Origin: Shinella zoogloeoides
GTDB taxonomy: Bacteria > Pseudomonadota > Alphaproteobacteria > Rhizobiales > Rhizobiaceae
Assembly: GCF_030733845.1 (NCBI RefSeq)
Contig: NZ_CP132311.1
Location: forward strand, 2,731,501-2,795,500
DNA length: 64,000 bases
Reading direction: 5' to 3'
Numbering within the stretch: the stretch's first letter is position 1; every line of letters begins with the position of its first letter. Position numbers and translations under genes: made by a program. The notes under the pieces were generated by a model, which saw only the letters and a program-made list of their open reading frames with translations, searched no databases and was not told where the DNA came from. This document shows positions 58,273 to 64,000 of the stretch, in pieces.

Positions 58273-59304
58273 CTACTTTTCCGTGAGCTTCAGCTCGATA
58301 CGGCGATTGGTGGCGCGCGCCTTGTCGTCCCCGCCCTCGGCAAGCGGCTGGAACTCGCCGAAGCCGGCCGCGACGAGCCGGTTGGCCGGCACGCCGTTGG
58401 CGATCAGGTACTTCACCACCGATGTCGCGCGGGCGGACGAAAGTTCCCAGTTGTCGCGGTAGCGGCCGGTGCCGGAGAGCGGCACATTGTCCGTATGGCC
58501 GTCGACCCGCAGCACCCAGTTGATCTCGGAGGGGATTTCCTTGGCAAGGTCGAGCAGCGCCGTCGCCAGCTTACCCATCTCTGCCTGCCCGGCCTCGTTG
58601 AGATCGCTGCCGCCCGAGGGGAACAGCACCTCCGACTGGAAGACGAAACGGTCGCCGACGATGCGGATGTTCTCGCGGTCGGAGAGGATTTCGCGCAGAC
58701 GCCCGAAGAAGTCGGAGCGGTAGCGGTTGAGCTCCTGCACGCGCTGCGCCAGCGCCACGTTGAGACGCCGGCCGAGATCGGCGATCTTCGCCTGCGAGTT
58801 CTTGTCCTTGGCCTCCGAGGCCTGAAGTGCCTCTTCGACGGCTGCGATCTGGCTGCGCAGCGCCGCGATCTGCTGGTTGAGCAGTTCGATCTGGCTCATA
58901 GCCCGCGCGCTCATCTGCTTTTCGGTATCCAGCTCGCCTTCCAGCGCCGCCGCGCGAGCGCTCGCCGCGTCGGATGCACCGGAGCCGCTGTCGAGCAGCT
59001 GCTGCAGGCGGGTCCGGTCGCTTTCGGACTGGGCGAGCGAGGCCTGGAGGTTGGCGAGCGCATCCTCCAGATCCTGCTTGCCGCTCTTTTCCAGCGCCAG
59101 GAGCTGCGTCAGCTCGTTGATCTGGCTGGTCAGCCGGTTCAGCACGTCGTCCTTGCCGGAAATCTCGCGGCTGAGGAAGAATTGCGCCAGCACGAACACC
59201 GTGAGCAGGAACATGATGGCGAGGAGCAGCGTCGACAGCGCATCGACGAAGCCCGGCCAGTAATCGACCGAACGCTGGCTGCGCCGGTTGCGGGCGAGCG
59301 CCAT
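58273..59304 (-). CDS. MotB/OmpA-like envelope protein
   Basis: 343 residues. One membrane helix near the N-terminus (about 17-44) with an Asp in WPGFVDALSTLLLAIMFLL at the position of the MotB proton-carrier, a coiled coil (about 50-195), and a C-terminal OmpA domain (about 215-340; VDGHTDNVPLSGTGRYRDNW). Together with the MotA/TolQ-like gene 2 bp upstream it should form an ion-driven motor-like complex of unknown output. Not the flagellar MotB itself. Confidence 0.88.
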   Translation of the reverse strand: MALARNRRSQRSVDYWPGFVDALSTLLLAIMFLLTVFVLAQFFLSREISGKDDVLNRLTSQINELTQLLALEKSGKQDLEDALANLQASLAQSESDRTRLQQLLDSGSGASDAASARAAALEGELDTEKQMSARAMSQIELLNQQIAALRSQIAAVEEALQASEAKDKNSQAKIADLGRRLNVALAQRVQELNRYRSDFFGRLREILSDRENIRIVGDRFVFQSEVLFPSGGSDLNEAGQAEMGKLATALLDLAKEIPSEINWVLRVDGHTDNVPLSGTGRYRDNWELSSARATSVVKYLIANGVPANRLVAAGFGEFQPLAEGGDDKARATNRRIELKLTEK

Positions 59305-59306
59305 GT

Positions 59307-60386
59307 CTATTCGCCCCCGGCCGACTGGGCTTTTTCGGCGGCGCGTTCGGCCCGCTCGCTCGCCTTGTCACCACTGCGCGCGGCCAGCCGGTCGAGCGTG
59401 CGGCGCAGCGCCTTGGATTCCTCCTGCTGCGCCTCGATCCAGTCGCGCAGCATCTGCTGTTCGCTGCGCATGTTCTTGACGAGGCCCTGGATGCCTTCCG
59501 CAAGGCTCGCCATGGCGGCGGTGGAGCGGTTGCTGCCGCCGCCTTCCTGCGCAAGCTTCAGGATCTGACCGGCCAACGCCTGCACATCGGCGGACGAGGT
59601 TGCCGCCATGTCGGCGACCGGCTGCAGCTCGGAACCGACATCCGTCACCGACGAGAGCCAGTTTTCCAGCTCCGTATAGAAGCGGTTCTGCGCCCGGCCG
59701 GCCTGAAGGTCGAGGAAGCCGAGAATGAGCGAGGAGGACAGGCCGAAGAGCGAGGTGGAGAAGGCCGTGCCCATGCCTTCCAGCGGCGCGGAAAGGCCTT
59801 CCTTGAGGGCGGCCAGGATATCGTTCGCGGTGCCGCCGCCGGCATCGAGCGACTGGATGACCGTGCTGATCGAACCGATCGTGCCGAGCAGGCCCCAGAA
59901 GGTGCCGAGCAGGCCGAGAAAGACGAGAAGGCCGATCAGGTAGCGGGACGTGTCGCGGGATTCGTCGAGGCGCGTCGCGATGGAGTCGAGGATGGACCGC
60001 AGCGTCGTCGTCGAGAGCGCCACCGAATGATGCCTGCCGATCAGCGCGCGCATCGGCGCAAGGAGCACCGGATCGCGCCCGACCTTTTCTGCGCTGCCCG
60101 CCGCGCGGAAGGAATTGAACCAGCGCACCTCGGGCCGGAGCCTCAGCACATGGTTGAACACCAAGAGCACGCCGATCAGCAGAACGCCGAGGATGAGGCC
60201 GTTGAGGCCGGGATTGCTGAGGAAGGCCGATTGCGCCTGGCGGAAGAGGATCGCGGCCACGAAACCGACGATGATGAGGAAGATCACCATCGTCCAGAAG
60301 AAGGCCATGGGGCTCGAGAGTTTAAGCGGGTAGTCGTCTCCGGTCTCGGACGACCCTCCCCAGCCCGACAGCGCCAGCTTAGCCAT
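59307..60386 (-). CDS. MotA/TolQ/ExbB-like membrane protein
   Basis: 359 residues. Start 60386 (MAKLALSGWGGSSETG) gives a short hydrophilic lead, then membrane helices at about 30-50, 62-82, 165-185 and 212-235. The segment GLLGTFWGLLGTIGSISTV (about 190) matches the proton channel motif of the MotA/ExbB family. The C-terminal 100 residues form a coiled coil. Paired with the MotB-like gene downstream. Confidence 0.88.
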   Translation of the reverse strand: MAKLALSGWGGSSETGDDYPLKLSSPMAFFWTMVIFLIIVGFVAAILFRQAQSAFLSNPGLNGLILGVLLIGVLLVFNHVLRLRPEVRWFNSFRAAGSAEKVGRDPVLLAPMRALIGRHHSVALSTTTLRSILDSIATRLDESRDTSRYLIGLLVFLGLLGTFWGLLGTIGSISTVIQSLDAGGGTANDILAALKEGLSAPLEGMGTAFSTSLFGLSSSLILGFLDLQAGRAQNRFYTELENWLSSVTDVGSELQPVADMAATSSADVQALAGQILKLAQEGGGSNRSTAAMASLAEGIQGLVKNMRSEQQMLRDWIEAQQEESKALRRTLDRLAARSGDKASERAERAAEKAQSAGGE

Positions 60387-60495
60387 GTAGTCCCATCTCC
60401 GCTTTCTCGTCGGGGCGGAGACTAGAGGAAGATTGCGCCGAATTGAAGGGCTTAGCGGCAAAAGCAGCGCGTGAAAGCGCCGCCCCGCCCGCCCC

Positions 60496-61296
60496 TCAGC
60501 GCGTCGGCACCGGGCGGTGCAGCACTTCGCGCAGCGCCTTGTGGATATATTCGTTGCCGCAGACGATCGCGCCGGTCTCGAACATGGCGTTGCCGCCTTC
60601 GAGATCGGTCGCATAGCCGCCGGCCTCGCGAATCAGGAGGATGCCGGCCGCGATGTCCCAGGCGGAAAGGCCCCGCTCCCAGTATCCGTCGAAACGGCCG
60701 GCCGCGACATAGGCAAGGTCGAGCGCGGCGGCGCCGAGGCAGCGCATGCCGGCAACCTCGCCCATCACATGGCGCTGCTCGATGAGGAACTTGCCGTGGT
60801 TGCCGCGGCCGAGATGCGGCATGCCGCAGCCGATGACGGCGTCCGACAGGTTCTTGCGGGCCGCCACGCGCAGGCGGCGATCGTTGAGGAAGGCGCCGCC
60901 GCCGCGCTCGGCGGTGAAGAGCTCGTCCGTCGCCGGGTTCAGCACGACGGCTGCGACGATCTCGCCATTGCGCTCCAGCGCGATCGAGACGGCAAAATAC
61001 GGAATGCCGTGCAGGAAGTTGGTCGTGCCGTCGAGCGGATCGACGATCCAGCGATGCGCGCCGTCCGTGCCGACGATCTCCTCGGATTCCTCGCCGAGGA
61101 AGCCGTAGGTCGGGCGTGCCTTCATCAGCTCGTCGCGGATCAGCTTCTCCGCCTTGCGGTCGGCCTGGGAGACATAGTCGCCCGGCCCCTTGAGCGAGAC
61201 CTGCAGGTTCTGCACTTCGCCGAAATCGCGGGCGAGCGACTTGCCGGCCTTGAAGGCGGCCTGAACCATGACGTTGAGAAGAGCTGAGCGAGCCAT
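60496..61296 (-). CDS. suhB: inositol monophosphatase family protein SuhB
   Basis: 266 residues. Metal sites GFLGEESEE (about 65-73) and WIVDPLDGTTNFLHG (about 85-99), and the C-terminal WERGLSAWDIAAGILLIREAGG motif. Inositol-phosphatase fold; in E. coli SuhB also takes part in rRNA transcription antitermination. Start 61296 (MARSALLNVMVQAAFKAG). Confidence 0.94.
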   Translation of the reverse strand: MARSALLNVMVQAAFKAGKSLARDFGEVQNLQVSLKGPGDYVSQADRKAEKLIRDELMKARPTYGFLGEESEEIVGTDGAHRWIVDPLDGTTNFLHGIPYFAVSIALERNGEIVAAVVLNPATDELFTAERGGGAFLNDRRLRVAARKNLSDAVIGCGMPHLGRGNHGKFLIEQRHVMGEVAGMRCLGAAALDLAYVAAGRFDGYWERGLSAWDIAAGILLIREAGGYATDLEGGNAMFETGAIVCGNEYIHKALREVLHRPVPTR

Positions 61297-61477
61297 GTAA
61301 CTTAAGTCCTTCGGGAATGTCCGGATGCTTCGGGACGGCAAAAGCCGCGGCGCACGAGGGCACCGGACCGAATGTGCGGCCTCAAGACCACAAATTCCCC
61401 GAAGTTTCAAGCCTTGCGCCCCTGCGCGCAGCGCAAAGCAGGGTGCACGATCGTGCAACAGGGTAAATGCGCAGGCC

Positions 61478-62617
61478 TCAGGACCCCGAGCGGAACTTGT
61501 TGGCCGCGGCGACCGCGGCCTTCTGTTGCTCGTCGTTGAGGCCGAGATAGAAGTCTTCCAGCGAGGGATCGTTGAGCCCGGCGCGGCGCGCCAGCACGAA
61601 CCATTTCGCCGCCTCGACCGGGTTGGACCTGGTGCCGATGGCGTGGATGTAGAGCTGGGCGAGCTTGCTCTGGGCGACCGGGTTGCCGCCCTCCGCCGCC
61701 CGCTTCATCCACTTGAAGCCTGCATCGTAGTCGCGCTCGCCGGCCGTGCCGTTCACCAGCCACATGCCGAGATCGAGCTGGGCCGTGTCGTACCCCGCGC
61801 GCGCCGCGCGCACCAGCCATTCGCGGGCCCGCTTCGTCTTCTCCTCCGGCAGGTCCTTCAGGTTGATGTAGATCTGCGACAGCGCATATTGCGCGTCCGC
61901 AATGCCTTGCTCTGCGGATTTCTCGTAATAGGGCATGGCATCGCGCAGGCCCTTCTCGCCGGGACTGTCGGCCACCAGCACCTGCGCGTAGTTGAACTGC
62001 GCCGAGGCATTGCCGAGATCGGCGGACTTCTTCATCAGTTCGTCGGCCTTCTTGCGGTCCTCCTTCGAGCGCGAGCGCTCCATGAGAAGGACGGCATACT
62101 TGAACATGCCTGTGGGATCGCCGCCATTGGCCGCCTGCTCGTACCAGAAGATGGCCTGTTCGCGGTTCCGCTTGACGCCGAGGCCGCGGTCAAGGATTTC
62201 GGCGACCAGCGTCTGCGCCGCCGGATCGCCGAGCTGCGCGCGCGGCAGGGCCAGCTCCATCGCGGTGAGGTAACGGCCGCGCTGGAACGCGCCATAGGCA
62301 TCGTCAACCTTGCCGGTGAAGGGCTTTTCCGCCGGCAGGTCAGGCAGTTCCGCCCCCATGCGCTCCAGCACGGTGAGGCCGCCGGACGGACCGTCGGCCG
62401 GCTTTTCCCCATCCTTCCCGGTCTCCGGGGTCTCGGCAACGAAGCCGGGCTGCACGTCGTTCGCCAGGCCCTTTACCGGTTCCGTCGTATCGTCCGGGGT
62501 GACGGAAGGCCCTTTCTTGGCCGGTTCCGCGAGGACAGGCGCGGCCATGAGAACGCCCATGGCAAAAAACGCCATCGGCGCGATACGGCTAGCTTGCGAG
62601 AGGGCGGCCCTGATCAT
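61478..62617 (-). CDS. secreted Sel1/TPR-repeat protein
   Basis: 379 residues. Signal peptide (about 8-31), a Pro/Asp-rich stretch, then about seven Sel1-type repeats of 36 residues (AQTLVAEILDRGLGVKRNRE, ANGGDPTGMFKYAVLLMERS, GIADAQYALSQIYINLKD, GYDTAQLDLGMWLVNGTAGE). Such proteins are periplasmic adaptors, e.g. ExoR-like in rhizobia; this one lacks a specific identification. The ThiE-like gene is 10 bp upstream, co-transcribed. Confidence 0.88.
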   Translation of the reverse strand: MIRAALSQASRIAPMAFFAMGVLMAAPVLAEPAKKGPSVTPDDTTEPVKGLANDVQPGFVAETPETGKDGEKPADGPSGGLTVLERMGAELPDLPAEKPFTGKVDDAYGAFQRGRYLTAMELALPRAQLGDPAAQTLVAEILDRGLGVKRNREQAIFWYEQAANGGDPTGMFKYAVLLMERSRSKEDRKKADELMKKSADLGNASAQFNYAQVLVADSPGEKGLRDAMPYYEKSAEQGIADAQYALSQIYINLKDLPEEKTKRAREWLVRAARAGYDTAQLDLGMWLVNGTAGERDYDAGFKWMKRAAEGGNPVAQSKLAQLYIHAIGTRSNPVEAAKWFVLARRAGLNDPSLEDFYLGLNDEQQKAAVAAANKFRSGS

Positions 62618-62626
62618 GCGCGCCTA

Positions 62627-63280
62627 CTATTGCTCAAACCGTGGCGCTTTTTCGTCAAGCAAAGCGTTGACGGCGGCAACCACATGCGGCGCCTGCGCCG
62701 GATCGGCGAACACCGCCTTGTCGAGCGCCACGAATTCCGCGCCGGCCTCGGCCACGACAAGCGCCGACTGCGGATCCGTGCCGCCGAGCACGATGCAGGG
62801 AATTTCGACCATCGACGCCCACCATTCGGCAAGCGCCACGTTCTTCGGATGCGCTTCCGGCTTGATGTCTCCGCCGATCTTGCCGAAGAAGATATAGTCC
62901 GGCTGAACCTCGCCGACCTCCAGCGCCTTGTGCCGGTCCGTCGCATTGCCGCCGCCGACGATGAGCTGCGGCGTGAACTTCTCGACCACCTCGCCCAGTT
63001 CCTCGACGCCACCCGTCACATGAATACCGTCGGCCTTCACCCGGCCGGCCACGCGCGTATCGCCGGCGACGAGCGCCGCCGCGCCGGCTTTCTGCACGAT
63101 CGGCACCAGCACCTCGGCGTGCTTCTGGAACTGGCCGTCGTCCAGCCCGTATTGCGGCAGGATCACCGAAGCGACGTCACCGCCCTTCAGCGCGCCTTCC
63201 AGCATCGCGGCCCGCGCGGAAAGGTCCTCGCCCTCGGGAAGGATCAGCACCAGGCGGCAGCGGGTTTCGACATCGGACAT
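62627..63280 (-). CDS. thiamine-phosphate synthase-like (ThiE/TenI family) protein
   Basis: 217 residues. ThiE/TenI barrel: GVASVILPQYGL-like start, HVTGGVEELGEVV, PDYIFFGKIGGD and IPCIVLGGTDPQSALVVAEA at the diphosphate-binding end. Residues that bind the pyrimidine diphosphate in true ThiE (e.g. the GQxD motif) are not all there, so it may be a TenI-like paralogue rather than the biosynthetic enzyme. Confidence 0.75.
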   Translation of the reverse strand: MSDVETRCRLVLILPEGEDLSARAAMLEGALKGGDVASVILPQYGLDDGQFQKHAEVLVPIVQKAGAAALVAGDTRVAGRVKADGIHVTGGVEELGEVVEKFTPQLIVGGGNATDRHKALEVGEVQPDYIFFGKIGGDIKPEAHPKNVALAEWWASMVEIPCIVLGGTDPQSALVVAEAGAEFVALDKAVFADPAQAPHVVAAVNALLDEKAPRFEQ

Positions 63281-63373
63281 GAATGGGCACTTCCCTTGGG
63301 TTGAGATCGTCGGGGCTCGTCATAACAGATCAAAGCGGATAGACGGAAGAACGAAGAGGATCAATCGCCTTCC

Positions 63374-64000
63374 ATGTCCATCGACCCCAGCATCTATTAT
63401 GCCGCCATCCCCGCCGTTGTCCTCGTCGGCCTCACCAAGGGGGGCATGGGAGAGGCGCTGGCGCTGATGGGCGTGCCGCTGCTGGCCATGGCCGTGCCGC
63501 CGGTGCAGGCCGCCGCCATCTTGCTGCCGATCCTCGTAGTGATGGATTGCGTCTCGCTATGGATCTGGCGCCAGCACAACGACCGCACATTGCTGAAGAT
63601 GCTGCTGCCGGGCGCCCTCCTCGGCATCGCGATCGGCTGGGCGACCTCCGCCTACGTGCCGCGTGATGCCCTGCGCCTCATCATCGGCGTCATCACGGTG
63701 CTCTTCGCGCTGCGCTACTTCTACAACAGCTGGCGGGTGCGCCACGGCCATGTCATCCACGCCAAGCCGCACCGGCTTGCTCCGGCGGCCTTCCTCGGCA
63801 CGCTTTCCGGCTATGGCAGCTTCGTCGCCCATGCCGGCGGTGCGCCGTTCCAGGTCTACGGCCTGCCGCTGAAGCTGCCGCCGCGCGATTATACCGGCGC
63901 GGCCGTGCGCTTCTTCGCCATCCTCAATTTCATAAAGCTCGGTCCCTATTTCGCGCTCGGCCAGCTCGATACGGAGAACCTGACGATCTCCGCCACGCTC
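63374..64000 (+). CDS. TSUP-family permease (TauE/SafE), truncated at the window edge
   Basis: 209 residues visible, no stop before the end. Repeated hydrophobic segments (AAIPAVVLVGLTKGGMGEAL, AAAILLPILVVMDCVSLWIW, LLGIAIGWATSAYV, LRLIIGVITVLFALRYF) and the GYGSFVAHAGGAPFQVYGLP motif mark the sulphite/sulphonate exporter family. About three quarters of the usual length. Confidence 0.9.
   Translation, partial: MSIDPSIYYAAIPAVVLVGLTKGGMGEALALMGVPLLAMAVPPVQAAAILLPILVVMDCVSLWIWRQHNDRTLLKMLLPGALLGIAIGWATSAYVPRDALRLIIGVITVLFALRYFYNSWRVRHGHVIHAKPHRLAPAAFLGTLSGYGSFVAHAGGAPFQVYGLPLKLPPRDYTGAAVRFFAILNFIKLGPYFALGQLDTENLTISATL

Overview
The window is one continuous stretch of chromosome from an alphaproteobacterium of the order Hyphomicrobiales, most likely family Rhizobiaceae. 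The evidence is gene content and order: fliJ-like, ctrA, receiver, chpT, eipA, rpoH, purA, serA, serC at the left, then glmM, ftsH, tilS, cpoB, pal, tolBARQ, ybgC, ruvBAC, yebC, and tkt, gap, pgk and rpmE further right. Base composition is GC-rich, with AT-rich islands only in promoters. I cannot name the genus. There is no phage, IS element, CRISPR array, tRNA or rRNA. About 60 protein genes fill the window, a few of them on clearly inserted-looking segments.

Layout. Positions 1-7.7 kb hold a PqiA-domain membrane protein, a small GNAT, a FliJ-like protein, the cell-cycle regulator CtrA, a single-domain receiver, the phosphotransferase ChpT, the envelope protein EipA (DUF1134), and a membrane-anchored coiled-coil protein. 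Positions 7.7-24.9 kb hold an RluA-type pseudouridine synthase, sigma-32 (rpoH), a large Glu/Pro/Ala-rich membrane protein, purA, a DMT transporter, serA and serC (the latter behind a two-hairpin leader), two Omp25/31-like porin paralogues, glmM, ftsH and tilS. Positions 24.9-35 kb hold the Tol-Pal cluster and the ruv genes, with a vapBC toxin-antitoxin pair wedged between ruvA and ruvC. Positions 35-44.6 kb hold yebC, small secreted proteins, a YmdB-like phosphoesterase, 5-formyl-THF cyclo-ligase, a SorC-type regulator, transaldolase, a glycosyltransferase and the 6S RNA gene. Positions 44.6-64 kb hold zapA, tkt-gap-pgk, a short-peptide leader RNA, an MFS transporter, rcdA (DUF1465), rpmE, an ABC exporter, a MotA/MotB-like pair, suhB, a Sel1-repeat protein, a ThiE-like protein and a truncated TSUP permease.

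The unifying signal is CtrA. The region encodes the CtrA master regulator, its phosphotransferase ChpT and its proteolytic adaptor RcdA. Scattered through intergenic DNA are four exact TTAA-N7-TTAA boxes (19737, 43198, 52102, 52289) plus several one-mismatch boxes or TTAACCAT half-sites. They lie upstream of ctrA, the receiver, eipA, the coiled-coil gene, both porins, pal, tolQ, the glycosyltransferase, rcdA and an unannotated candidate small RNA (about 52137-52239) that ends in a strong intrinsic terminator. By base composition fewer than one exact box is expected by chance in 64 kb. The inference is a local cell-cycle and envelope regulon.

Two other unexplained items stand out: a self-contained structured transcript downstream of pgk that encodes a 24-residue peptide and can pair with its own ribosome-binding site (50005-50172), and a 51-residue membrane protein on the opposite strand next to it (50177-50332).
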